Origin: Jaminaea rosea
Taxonomy: Eukaryota > Basidiomycota > Exobasidiomycetes > Microstromatales
Length of the DNA: 64,000 nt
Direction: 5' to 3'
Assembly (NCBI RefSeq): GCF_003144245.1
Contig: NW_020289975.1
Span: forward strand, 2,561,496-2,625,495
In this document: positions 23,490 through 34,032 of the stretch, in pieces
Layout of the letters: each line of letters opens with the position of its first letter
Position numbering within the stretch: position 1 is the stretch's first letter
Notes under the pieces: model-generated
Databases searched by the model: none
Told to the model about the DNA's origin: nothing
The model's input: the letters and a program-made list of their open reading frames with translations, nothing else
Program-made: the position numbers and the translations under genes

Positions 23490-24614
23490 ATGGGTCTCCC
23501 AGAGCGCTACTCACTGAGCGTGCCGGCGCAGGACCCGCGTGATGGTCCTCCGGCCATCAACCCCAACATCATCCTCGTCATCCGCTTCCTCCTCACCTCG
23601 CTGGTTTGCGGCTTGGCGCTTGCCACAACCATCATGTGCTTGCTTGTTGTTGTCTACTACAACTCGCACGACCCAATTATCAGGCCGTCATGGGGCTCAC
23701 TCATCTACCTGATTGTCCTCGGATTCTGTGAGTAGGCGCGCATCTCTCTCGCCACGGTGAAGACACCTACTGACACGCCCACCCTCCCCCTCCTTCTCTG
23801 ATCCGCAGTCACCTGCATCATCTACTTCGGCTACAACATCTTCCTCCCGCTCATGCCCTTCATCAGGTACGGCGACTTCCTCTACTCCCTCTTCATGGTC
23901 AAGCTGGAACTCCTTCTCCAATTTGCATTCTGCGTCCTCTGGGTCTCCGGCGCCCTCGCATACGCCTCTGATCTACGAGGATACGAGAATTGCCAGTTTG
24001 ATGGGTACTACCACTACCCAAAGCCTGCAGACTTCAACCACGTCTGTGACCTCATCAACTGGGCTGTCCCACTCGCCTATGCCACTTTCGGTGTTCAGGT
24101 GCTCCTCTGGTTCTTCGAGACCTCGTTCGGTCTGTATACCTTCCTGCTCCTCGACCAGGAGTCGTTCAACGAGCCTCACTTTGCCTGGGGCCGTCGCGCG
24201 TACGACTGGAAGCACAATTCCAGTGCTCACCGTGGCTCTACCGGCTCCAACACCTACCGTGCCCGTGCCGTCGCTGCTGGTGCTGGCGGCGCGGCCGCTG
24301 GCGCCGCTGCTGGTGAGCGTGGCTCGCCCAACGGCAATGGCCGTGGCAGGCGAGGTGCGGCGTACAACGATCCTGAGGCGGCTGAGAACCAGGATGAGGA
24401 GTACGGATACGCTCATGGTCAGGACGGCGAGTCAGAATTGGCCGAGGAGATGACCGAGTCTGAGCACGGTCAGTCTCGCGGACCTCTTGCTTTGGGCAGG
24501 AGAGGCAGAAGAGGGTACGCGGACGAGGAGTCCGTCGGCAGCGGTGGTACAGCTGATGGGAGGTCGCAGGGTCACGAGAGAGGGGACAGCGAGGCATGGC
24601 ATCTGCGCGAGTAG
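23490..24614 (+). CDS. Four-transmembrane (MARVEL-like) protein with disordered tail
   Basis: Model: join of 23490-23727 and 23809-24614, giving 347 aa. The intron (81 nt, GTGAGT donor, CGCAG acceptor) splits a Phe codon. Four hydrophobic spans lie at about residues 25-55, 68-90, 100-125 and 155-185, with short loops; one loop holds Cys (ENCQF). This is the layout of fungal MARVEL-domain proteins, which act at the plasma membrane or in trafficking. The last about 150 residues are Gly/Ala/Arg/Glu-rich and probably cytosolic and disordered. The family call rests on topology and general resemblance, so the function is open. The ATG follows GCCACC, a strong context. Confidence 0.75.
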
Positions 24615-25039
24615 TGTGCGTGCTGCCCTCCTGCGCTTCCTTTTCTCGTCACCATCACCTAGCAACCTCAGCCTCCTCACCAGCTCCGTCCTCGCAGCAT
24701 CGACTCTGGTCCCTCACGGGGCGACACGTACCCGTCGTCGCCTCCGATGTAGGCCTCAATACCACCACGACCACCAACATCGAAGACGCTAATGCGGCCT
24801 TGGCTGCCAAGCCGCTTCTCACTCTCTTTTCGAATCGTACCACCACCACCTGCCCCGCCCAGCTCGCCCTCCTCCAAGGGCTGAGCGCACGGCTGTCCCC
24901 TCTTTCCTCTTCGTCGCACTTTGTTTGTCTCACTTTCGTTCACTCTCCTTCGTCTTCATCGAATGGTCACACTTCGTTCTTTTGCCACAGTCGAGCGATT
25001 TCGATTGCGTGAAGAAGACGCTTGATCCTTGCCTGCGCC
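24615..25039. other. Convergent intergenic region
   Basis: These 425 bp lie between the stops of the four-TM protein gene and the MaoC gene. The sequence is C/T-rich on the plus strand. No gene or RNA is recognised. Confidence 0.4.
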
Positions 25040-26047
25040 TCACAACTTGGACCCAACCCTCTCCCCCTCCTCGACCCTCAGCTCTGCCCACCCGCCTCCC
25101 AAGCTCTTCTTGCCAGTCGTCACATTCGTCTGCTCAAAGGCCACCTCGCAAGTCTCACCCACCTTGCCCAATTGACCCTTCAGCACCCACACGTCTGTCC
25201 TCAACTCGTCGCCAGGTCGGACGGGTGAGGTGAATCGACCCGAGATACGGCGCAATGTCGAAGCTGGCGCGCCTGCTTGGCCGTCCTGTCCGTTGGCGGC
25301 GAGAAGAATAGCTCGAGTTGCAAAGCCGTAGCTGCAGAGCCCGTGCAGGATCACACCGCCCAGTCCACCTCGTTGTCCAATGGCCGGGTCGACGTGCAGG
25401 GGGTTGGCGTCGCCGGCCAGACGATACAGGACTGCCTGATTAGGCGTAGTACGCTCCGTCAGACTGAAGTCAGGCTTGCGTCCGTCCTTTGGCGGGCTCC
25501 CCGCTGGCGGCCTTGTGTCAGCGCTCAGGCTCTTGCTGAAACCTGTGCCTTGGCCTCCACCACGGTAGAAGCTCGAAGAGACCATAGTCGCGTACTCCCT
25601 ACCCACGGGATCGCAAAGGACCGCTGTCCCTTCGAGGATGAGCCCACTCTTTTTGTCATGTACGGCTGTGATCTTCTTGCGGAGGTGCCAGCCTTCACCC
25701 TGCGCAGCCGTGAGGGGCAAGCGGCGGTGAAGCTCCAGAGTCTGTTCAGCATGAACGAGCGTGTTGGGGTCGAGCTGCGGGAAGCCTGGCAGTTCGCCTC
25801 GCCCGCTGATCATGGTTGCGAAGTCATTGATATCGGGCGAGTCACCCTTCAAGGCTAAGACGAGCGGGTAAGTGGGAAGGGGCCGGAAAGCGTCCGTCTT
25901 CTCGTAGACGTAGTCGAGTTGCTGGGCGCTGGCGCCGATGGCGACGTTGTAGAGGAGGAGGTCCTTGCGGTTCCAGCTGACAGGCTGAGAGGGCTGCTCG
26001 TGACCTACTGTCAGGTCGAAATTGATAGCTGGCTTGGAGGCGGACAT
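25040..26047 (-). CDS. Peroxisomal MaoC-type (hydratase-2) enoyl-CoA hydratase
   Basis: Single exon, 335 aa from the ATG at 26047. It has the two-hotdog layout of eukaryotic hydratase 2, the C-terminal part of fungal multifunctional beta-oxidation protein. An N-terminal degenerate half is followed by a catalytic half with the hydratase motif (LAGDANPLHVDP) and the HGLCSYGFATRA helix. These enzymes hydrate trans-2-enoyl-CoA to (3R)-hydroxyacyl-CoA. The protein ends exactly in SKL, a canonical PTS1 signal, so it should be imported into peroxisomes. Here the hydratase is a stand-alone gene rather than the tail of a Fox2-like protein. The frame is open upstream of 26047, but the family begins near MSASKPAINFD, so I chose that Met. 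The flavin oxidoreductase gene lies 270 bp upstream on the same strand. Confidence 0.9.
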   Translation of the reverse strand: MSASKPAINFDLTVGHEQPSQPVSWNRKDLLLYNVAIGASAQQLDYVYEKTDAFRPLPTYPLVLALKGDSPDINDFATMISGRGELPGFPQLDPNTLVHAEQTLELHRRLPLTAAQGEGWHLRKKITAVHDKKSGLILEGTAVLCDPVGREYATMVSSSFYRGGGQGTGFSKSLSADTRPPAGSPPKDGRKPDFSLTERTTPNQAVLYRLAGDANPLHVDPAIGQRGGLGGVILHGLCSYGFATRAILLAANGQDGQAGAPASTLRRISGRFTSPVRPGDELRTDVWVLKGQLGKVGETCEVAFEQTNVTTGKKSLGGGWAELRVEEGERVGSKL

Positions 26048-26319
26048 GCTAGGCGTGAAGAGTAATAGTGAGAGACGCTCGATCGTGGGGAGCTGAAGAA
26101 AGAAGGTGGGGCCCCGGCCTTCGGGACAAGATTGAACGGCGCCCGGCACTCGGCAGATCCATCGTTCCCACGGCCCGTGCGACCGGCCAATCTTCCAGCG
26201 AGATTGAAGAGGGCAACTCATCATTTTTCGTCTTAGACTACGAGCATGTATTGCGAACAAGTCAAGCGTTTCTATCTATGCTCTATCACAGAGGAGCGTC
26301 AAGGCGCTCTAAGCCACGC

Positions 26320-27837
26320 TCAATTGTTGTTCTGCGCCCTAGGAATCGGCCTGTGAGGATCCTCGCTCTTCTTGTGCGGGTGAGAACGATGATACTGCGG
26401 GCTGCCCGCAGGCTTGACCCCCATCAGGTTGGCGCCCGCAAAGGTGACCCAGGCAGGGTTGCCGAGGAAGCCTCTTGCGAGCGCAATGAGGTCGGCATCC
26501 CCGCTCTGGAGGACCTCCTCAGCCAAGCTACCCGGCTGCTCGGGCGTTGCCCCCTCCAGCATGCCGACGCTCATGACCGTCAGCTCGCTCTTTGGGATGC
26601 CGAGCTTCGAGACGCCAGCTGCCAAGTGACGCTGATAGCCTGGAGCAGGCTTAATCTGCTGGAAGGAGACGAGACCGCCGGCTGAGCAGTCTAGGACGTC
26701 GACCATGCCAGTCTTGGCGAGAGAAGAGGCCAATTTCTTCGTCTCTTCGAGCGTCCAGCTCTCACCCTTGCCAGCGTTCTCGGCGAAGTCTGTGCCGCTG
26801 ACACGAACCCAAATTGACTTGTTGGGGAACTCAGAATTGATGGCGCTGATGATCTCGTGGAGGAGTCGGGTACGGTTCTCGAACGAGCCGCCGTACCTGT
26901 GCATGGACAGGAGCAAATGAAGGTTAGCGCCGAAATAGACGGCATCGGTCGCCCTTTTTCTACTCACTCGTCCGTACGATGGTTTGAAAGCGGCGAGAGG
27001 AAGGAGTGGAGCAAGTACCCATGGGCCGAGTGGATCTCGACAAAGTCATACCCAGCCTTGAAGGCCCTCCTGGCCCCCTCGACGAATTGCTTGACGACAT
27101 CCTTAACTTCCTGATTGCTCAGCTCCTTTGCCTTGAGCCAACCTTCGCCGTATGCCAGAGCAGAAGGTCCAACGACCTCATCGGGCCACCCACCCTCCTC
27201 TTTCGTGACATACTCGGCATGCTTATGCTCTCCACGGTAGAAGGGACTCCAAGTGCTCGCCTTCCTACCTGCATGTGCCAGCTGGAGACCAACAGTCAGT
27301 CCCTCAGTGAATGTCTTGAGGCTGCTGACGATGCTGGCGTGTGAGGCAATGTGCTCGTCCGTATAGATGCCGGCGTCTTGAGGGGTGATGCGCCCTGCGG
27401 CTGTGACGCCGGACGCCTCGACCATGATTGTGCCCGCGCCGTGCAGGGCAAAGGAGCCTAGGTGAGCGAGGTGATAGGGAGTGAGGTGGCCATTATTGGC
27501 CGAGTATTGGCACATGGGGGAGACGACGCTGCGAGCGTGGAGGGTAGCAGGGAGCAGGACGGGTCAGAGGGTCGACTCGAATACATCATCGCAGCTAATG
27601 GTCTCGCACCACTCACGCCCGATTCTTGAGCCTGAGCTTGGAGTGAGGCAAGTCGAGGTGTTCGAAGAGCTTGGGCCTCTGCACTCCATCTGGCAGAGTG
27701 TCCTCAGGGACGGTACCAGGAGGAGGGTGATGGAGACGAGTAGGCACAAAGGACTCGAGCTTGAGACCGAGAGGCTCACTGCCCGACCAGGCAGGGTCAG
27801 TCTGACCGTGAGCAAAGTCGATCTTCGAAGATGACAT
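26320..27837 (-). CDS. Old-yellow-enzyme family NAD(P)H:flavin oxidoreductase (YqjM-like)
   Basis: Model: complement join of 27837-27617, 27528-26968 and 26896-26320, giving 452 aa. This is an FMN-dependent TIM barrel that reduces activated C=C bonds. Family marks: the FMN-side MCQYSA segment, which carries the YqjM-type Cys; LQLAHAGRKA; and [25 protein letters not shown], assembled across the second splice junction. ALARGFLGNPAW near the C-terminus is the phosphate-binding region. The introns (27529-27616 and 26897-26967) have GTGAGT donors and rejoin conserved blocks exactly. The ATG at 27837 opens with MSSSKIDFAHG. The protein ends in an Asn-rich tail without an SKL signal. It lies upstream of the MaoC gene on the same strand, which is consistent with but does not prove a shared lipid or enone pathway. 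Confidence 0.92.
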
Positions 27838-28682
27838 GGTGTGTGAGCGGCGTTGGTGATGAAGGAAGAGAAACAGAGAGGAATAGCTTTGTGCTGCCGC
27901 TTCTTAAGATGGATACATTTGGGCGGGCGTTGACTTCGGTCGTAAGGAGGACCGTGCCACCTTCGCCCTCTGTGGAGGCCCGTGGCGTTGCCTTCCCGCT
28001 GTGCGCCACCTTGTTTCGCGTCTGGCGTCACGAGCGGTCAGCCACCGTACCCTATTGCTGACTGTCAGCGCGTGCTGACAGGCGTTGCTTCTGACCACTC
28101 GGACATGCGTATCAGGATACACAGGGTCGCTGGACCACTGCATCTCCTTTCTTCTGACCAATGCCCACCGACTGGCCCGCTGACAAGGGGCCCTGACGCC
28201 AGGCCGCCCGCAGAGGGCGTCACGGTGAGCCGCAAAACCTCTCCCAGCCCATGCTCTTCGCCCTCGTCATTCGTCAGACACGTCTGGCTGAATGAGTATC
28301 GTATCAAAGGAGAGAGGGAAAGAGAAAGCCTATACGTACAGCGCGCCTGGGGTGCTGGGCGACAATGGCGATGCGACGACAACGAGTAGGTAGCGGCCAG
28401 CTCAGCCGCGCCAGCGGTATGAGAGCGATGGGTAGAGAAGAGAGCTGGTACATGCCTCGATGACCGTCAACTTCTCGTATCGTATCGCCTCGTGACCTCG
28501 TACTCGTTGCGGTAGTCGTGAGGGAGAGGAGAAGCCGAGAAGAGATAAGCCGAGAACACAAGACACAGTTACAATGGAATCATCGAGACGGAGAAGGCGC
28601 GCACGTGAGCCGAGCGAGATGGTGTTGGTAGGCCGAGAGAAGATGTGGTGACGACGACAGCATGGTAGTGTCGACGAGCTCC
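27838..28682. other. Intergenic region between H1 3' end and oxidoreductase promoter
   Basis: These 845 bp include the minus-strand promoter of the flavin oxidoreductase (near 27838 upward) and the 3' region of histone H1. Short open frames exist on both strands but none looks coding. No repeat or RNA is recognised. Confidence 0.4.
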
Positions 28683-29959
28683 TTACTTCTTGGCAGCGGC
28701 CTTCTTGGGCTTAGCAGCAGCCTGTGTTGTAGGAGCGAGAGGAGTGCGCTGAGAGGTGAGCGATGCGGTAGGCGGGAGAATGAGGCAAGACACGTGTCAG
28801 GGGCTGCCCATGATGACGAGCCCGGAGACAGAGGCGCGTACGGCTCAGCTCACCTTCTTGGCCGGGGCAGCCTTCTTAGCAGCGGGCTTCTTGGCCTTGG
28901 TGGTTGTCGACGAAGCAGCCTTCTTGGCGGGGGCAGCCTGCAAAGGACGTGGAGAGGTAATGCGATTCAGCAAGGTGTCCTGCTACATCGCATCGCGAGC
29001 GTGGTAGCAGCGGCGTCTCACCTTCTTAGCAGCGGGAGCTTTAGCCTTGGTCGAGGTGCCGGTAGCAGCCTTCTTAGCCGGTGCCTTCTTGGCGGCGGCA
29101 GGCTTCTTCTCAGCAGCGGCAGCGGGCTTAGCCTTGGCTGCGAGCTTGACACGGCCAGAGGGGCCCTTGGGGAGGTTGAGGGCGCCAGTAGAGTGTCCTC
29201 TCTGGATGGCCTTGGAGACGAGGTTGTTGAACTGAGCGTCGCTGACCTTGGTCGTAGCGGGGAACTTGGCGTGGATGTACTTCTTGAGGGTGGGTCGGCC
29301 GAGTCCGACGCGGGCCTCCTCGGGGTGGCTAGCGATGGCCTGCTTGATCATGTCGACTGGTAGTGATGAGGTGAGGAGTGCGGTGAGGGAAGGACGATGA
29401 TGTGTCAGTGATTGATGTCAGGATGGGTGCTGATTGTGTCGTGATTGCGCCGTCGAGTAGATGGTGGAAGTTCGTCGGCGGGGCGGCCCCCACGCGGCGC
29501 GCGCTCGGTCCTCGCGAGGAGGGGTGTGATGATAGCGAGCTCGAGTGCGATGGCACCGAAGTAGCGATGGCGCTCCAAACACTTCGTCATTCGATGGCCA
29601 GTGGGTGCGCACCGTGGATGCCAAAGGTGCGACGACGATCGCTTGGGTGTGCGAGGCGTACCATCGATTCTGGCGCGTCGAGGGCCATCGCGACTCGACA
29701 CGTCGGCATCGAGGACCAGCCTAACCCCTGTTAGCGGCCAGGGCTCGTCGCCAAGGTAGCGTTGCGATTCGAGACCAACGGAAGTGTGTGGATGCTCGGT
29801 ATAGCTACCGCCTGAGCTATCCAGCCGCTCGCTACCGCTCGGTACATGCAAGAGACGAGACGATGACAGCATAACAGTGTACTCACGGTAGGATGGGCCG
29901 CTCGACGACTTGGCGCCGGAAGCCTTCTTGGCGGGGGCCTTCTTGGTAGCAGTAGACAT
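28683..29959 (-). CDS. Linker histone H1
   Basis: Model: complement join of 29959-29887, 29356-29022, 28937-28854 and 28721-28683, giving 176 aa. A short Lys/Ala/Ser-rich head is followed by the winged-helix globular domain (SYLDMIKQAI ... VGLGRPTLKKYIHAKFP ... SGRVKLAAKAKP, about residues 22-100) and a Lys/Ala/Pro tail ending AAAKK. It binds linker DNA and compacts chromatin. Introns: 29357-29886 (530 nt), 28938-29021 (84 nt) and 28722-28853 (132 nt). The later two fall in phase 0 within the tail repeats. The first intron is far longer than any other in the window. The tail exons are small (84 and 39 nt) and repetitive, so exon skipping would keep the frame. Confidence 0.92.
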
Positions 29960-32370
29960 TGTTGTTAAGAGGGGTTGTGGTGGTGGTGGTGACTAAGGTG
30001 TCGGTGAGCGATTGGTTGCTTGAAGAGACGATGAGGTCGAGTTGGTGGTGGTGGTGAGGAGGATGGGAGGGAGAGAAGGGACTGGGCGAAGGTGGGCGCG
30101 AGACTCGGCGCGCCCTTTGGCCGTCGACTCCAACTCGCGCCGTCTCCGTCTGTCCGTCCGACAAAAGCTGATGCAGCCGCGTCGGAAAGGGAGCTGAGGC
30201 ACTCGGCCAGTGTACGGAAGTAGACTCGGGCAGGGGCCACACAGAGACGCATACAACGCATCAACTCGAGGGGCGGCGAGGCGTCGAGGCCGCAAGGCGG
30301 CGGCGCAGCCAGAGGCAATGAAGCAAAGGCAGTTAGTTCCTCAACCCACCACACACACACGTACAATCCCCCATATTTTGCGATACGTCTTCGTTACCAC
30401 CATTGAATGCCAATGTTCTTCTCGACGATACTGCCAGATGTTCACTGCTGTCGCCACCACCAGCCTCTCGATGATTCGTTGCTTTCGCCACCGCACGCGG
30501 GAGCTGCAAAACCGCGGCGCCTGGCTGGCTGATGGGATCAGCGCGGCGGCCTGATCGCACGCGAATTCCAAGGTTTGGCGCAGCTGGCTGGCGATTCCAA
30601 CTCGATAGCCGTGGCAAACTCGGGAGAGAAGTGAGGGCTGTCCATGCTCGGCCCGTGCCGCAGAACAATCACCGACGAGCTGGAGGCAACGGCAGCGGGC
30701 CCGAAGTCACCCGCCCCCGTCGTCGTTATCGCGGGAGGATATCGGCCGGACGAAGGCGGTCTGTCCTCGTGGCGACGTAGCCTTCCGCGATGTCTTGAGG
30801 TGCCGGGCATCGTCTTTCGCGCAGAGATGAGCACATGACGCTTTCGTCGGGCCCTACTCGAAGGCTCATTCTTTGCAGCCTGACTGCGGCGAAGACGGTG
30901 GTATAGCTGCTGTGAGATCATCGTCTGTCCGGAGATTTTCGCTGGATGTCTCTTGCACTCAGAATGCTTCATCGTACTCTTGAAACAGGCCGCGAGCGGC
31001 TACAATTCGACAAACATAGCATCATCGTTGGTCGTGGTCGTGCATTCAACCGTCGCGGTGTAGTAAACCTCAGCTGCGCTCGACCGCCGCGGCGAAAGCT
31101 CGAATCACGTGTGCAGCACGATGAACCTGAAGTCATTGATTGAAAGCTGCCATGACCGGTCGAATGGCACTTGCTAGCATAATGATAGCTCGGCCCAGCG
31201 TCAGAGAGCTCGTCGTCGACGAACGGGCGGTTGTGGCTTTCGCGACTGAAAGGTATCTATGTGGCCTGCAGAGTCAGTCGAGATTGCCTCTGCCCGGACA
31301 ATCCTGGTTAGCTAGTATCCATCAAGGCTTCGATCACTGCTCGACCACTGCTCTGGTGGCACCATGGAGACTCAGATGCAGAAGGATTGTCATGCTGCGG
31401 ACCCACATCGTTGGACTCGTACACAGCACGCCAGAGGGAAGAGGTCCCGCGCTGGGAGGGGGGGCGTGCGACCTCGTAGGTGGCTAGCGCCCAGACACGA
31501 GCAGGAGCAGTAGTGAAAATCATCTCAGCTCATGTGTGCTCGCTGACCATCTGCAGTTCGCAGAAAGCCATGGGTGATGATGATGCAGACAAGAAGTTGA
31601 AACAGGGCGTTGATTCCTCGTCGTGATCGCGATTTCTATGGTGCAGGAGCCGCTGGATCCTCCATGACCGCAAGCAAGAGCAGCGCTCGCGAGGCCGTCA
31701 GCATCCGGCTATAAGATAAATCCGGGGCAGAGTAGGTAAGGCGCTCCTTCACAGCGCTGCTGAAGTCATCCCTCTCCATTTGCATGGTTCACACGGTCTA
31801 TAGCATGTGGGAGATCTCTGCCCTGATGAAGTTGCTCATTCAGGCTCTCTTTCGACTTATGAGCATCGGAATCCATCGCAGTACCGACCCCTACGAAGAC
31901 AAAGATACCGAGATGTGCTCGCCGCAGAGGCAATTGCCCTGAAGTCTGACAATCATCACCACAGTGAGCTCGGAGGCCAACTTCCGCAGCGCACGTCGCG
32001 CACATCGGCAAGACTTTCGAGTAACGACCGCACGCTCAATCTTTCCCTCGTCAGCTTCATCGATGCTTGGCACGTTGCTCCCAAGCTTCATTAGATTTGA
32101 TTCGCCCTGCCCATCATCATCCTCATCGCCACCGGGGCACCGTGGCGTCGAAATAGAGCTCCCCATCCTTGCCACGCCTCCGCCGGCTCGCCGCGTTCCG
32201 TCCTACCGAGGCCGAACCTCGGCCTCAGCCCCTCCATCTCGGCGTCGATGCCTCACGCAGTCCCCCGCTTTCATGCCCGCAAAATGAGCGACGGGTGCCA
32301 TCTCGGTCTCGATGTCAAGGATTGGCAGAGGAGCAATGACTTGGCGTTGCCTGTCAGATGAGAGCAGTCG
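29960..32370. other. Long gene-poor region between divergent H1 and fatty-acid hydroxylase genes
   Basis: About 2.4 kb must hold the H1 promoter on its left side. There are several short open frames without family features. The most protein-like are on plus near 31140-31487 and 31805-31950, but frames do not connect and no convincing introns were found. I see no repeat array, RNA gene or mobile element. It could contain a non-coding RNA or a decayed gene. Confidence 0.35.
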
Positions 32371-32377
32371 TATATAG
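32371..32377 (+). promoter_or_regulatory. TATA box of the fatty-acid hydroxylase gene
   Basis: TATATAG stands 152 bp before the ATG at 32523, on the coding strand and in an otherwise GC-rich stretch. It is a good match to a TATA element; usage is inferred. Confidence 0.5.
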
Positions 32378-32522
32378 AAGAGACAAGCTTTGCACTTGCT
32401 TTCTTATCATCATCACATATTTCCAGGGCTATTCGTAACCTCACGCGTCGACCGCTTGGTCTCGAGTCGAAAGAAGCGATCTAAAAGCGCCCGTCACCCG
32501 TCCCCATCGTAGACAAGTCAGG

Positions 32523-33924
32523 ATGTCGTCGACTACAACGTCTACGGCCACAATGCCCCCTGCCGCTGGCTTCACTCCAAAGCCAACAATCAAGAGCAAG
32601 AACCAGATGGCTTCCAGCTGGCTCACGCAGGACCCCTCAACCTGGGATCGTAGCCAGCGTCTTCTCCACAAGGTACGCCGCGAGTGACGTAGATCGGTGC
32701 ACGTCTAACCTTCGTCGACCTCTCGCTCACTTCTCTTGCTTAACCTCGCAGCTCGGCGCCGTTCAGTTCCTCCCGGACATGAATCTGCCCAAGTTCGACG
32801 CATCGCACCCGGTCCCTTACTTCCCCATCTGGAAGCAGTGGGCCTGGTGTCTCCCTCGCATTCTACCCCCCATCGCCGTCAACTGGGCCGTAGTCAAGGC
32901 TTTTGGCTCTTTCCACCCTGTGGCTGCTTTCCTCTTCTATGCGGCGTACCTCATCTGGTTCGCCCTCAGCACCCTCGCCCTGCTGCAACGAATGTCAGTC
33001 AGATACGGCGTCTTCGACGGACAGAAGGCGAGGGACGGCATTCCGGACGTGCTCAGTGACAAGGTTTTCTCAAGCTTGCTCTCTACGGTGACGGTCAGGC
33101 CTCTCTTTGCCACCTTCTTCGCATTCGATCGATTTGAGCTGCCCAGCATCAACCCCTGGGCGGTCGTCTTCCAGGTGGCCGTCTACGCCACGGTACTCGA
33201 CTTCTAGTGAGTTAGCGCGCCTGTAGATCCCGATGAGAGCCATGAGCTTACCGCATCCACTACAATTTCTGTCTCAACAGCTTCTACTGGTACCACAGAC
33301 TGATGCATGAGGTCCCCTGGCTCTGGCGTGAGTGGCGATCGGAGCGCGTAGTAACTGCGGCGACCGTAGATGCTGACGGATCTTCTCTCTTCTTGCTTCT
33401 ACAGGTCTACACAGCCTTCACCACCGCACAAAGCATCCTCAAGCCGCGCTTGCGCCCTTTGCCGACGGTATTCAAGAGATTGGGTAAGTTCAATACCATC
33501 CTGTACCTTGCCGCAGCTTTCCAGAACCCACTGACACGCTTTCAATCATCCCATCATCCTTCCGGCCCCTCGCAGCGACATCCTCGTCATCCCTCTCATG
33601 ACCTACTTGACCTGTTCCCGGCTCTTCCACATCAACTTCGCAACTTGGTGGGTTGCCACAACCATGATTCTCTTTACGGAGGCCATGGGTCATTCGGGCA
33701 TCAGGTTGTACTGGCCGGTCCCTACTACCGGCCTTTTCCTCCAACCCTTCGACGCCGACCTGGCACTTGAGGACCACGACATCCACCACCGCGCTGGATG
33801 GAAGAAGGCCAAGAATTACGGGAAACAGACGAGGTTGTGGGACGTCATCTTCGGGACGTCCGGGCAGAGGATTGAGGGGCATAAGGCTAACATTGATTAC
33901 TCGGTTACGGTTAGCCCTTGGTAG
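32523..33924 (+). CDS. Fatty-acid hydroxylase / sterol desaturase superfamily protein
   Basis: Model: join of 32523-32672, 32752-33206, 33281-33327, 33405-33483 and 33576-33924, giving 359 aa. This is a membrane di-iron oxygenase. The histidine boxes are assembled across splice junctions: HRLMH (in FYFYWYHRLMHEVPW), HSLHH followed by RTKH, and HDIHH near the C-terminus. Several hydrophobic spans lie between about residues 75 and 165 and again around 240-265. Introns are 79, 74, 77 and 92 nt. The family hydroxylates or desaturates sterols, sphingoid bases or fatty acids in the ER. The sequence after the second box (PQAALAPFADGIQE) is unlike SUR2, SCS7 and ERG25 as I know them, so the substrate is left open. 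Confidence 0.85.
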
Positions 33925-34032
33925 TGAATGGCCGCTATTTACAAATGTCTTGGCTCTTGGTTTGGTGACGACGGCTCATGCTTTCTAATGATATGCTCTC
34001 TTCTCTGACTCTTAGTCCCGCGTGGCCCCTGT

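Noticed and set aside
28662-29363. Gly/Leu/Ser-rich open frame on plus opposite histone H1
   Set aside because: Antisense reading of Lys/Ala-rich H1 exons and their introns.
29740-29860. tRNA gene in the H1 intron
   Set aside because: It has an A-box-like sequence and a 7-bp outer stem, but the spacing after the stem is wrong, the T-arm pairs poorly and there is no anticodon arm; kept only as a structural finding.
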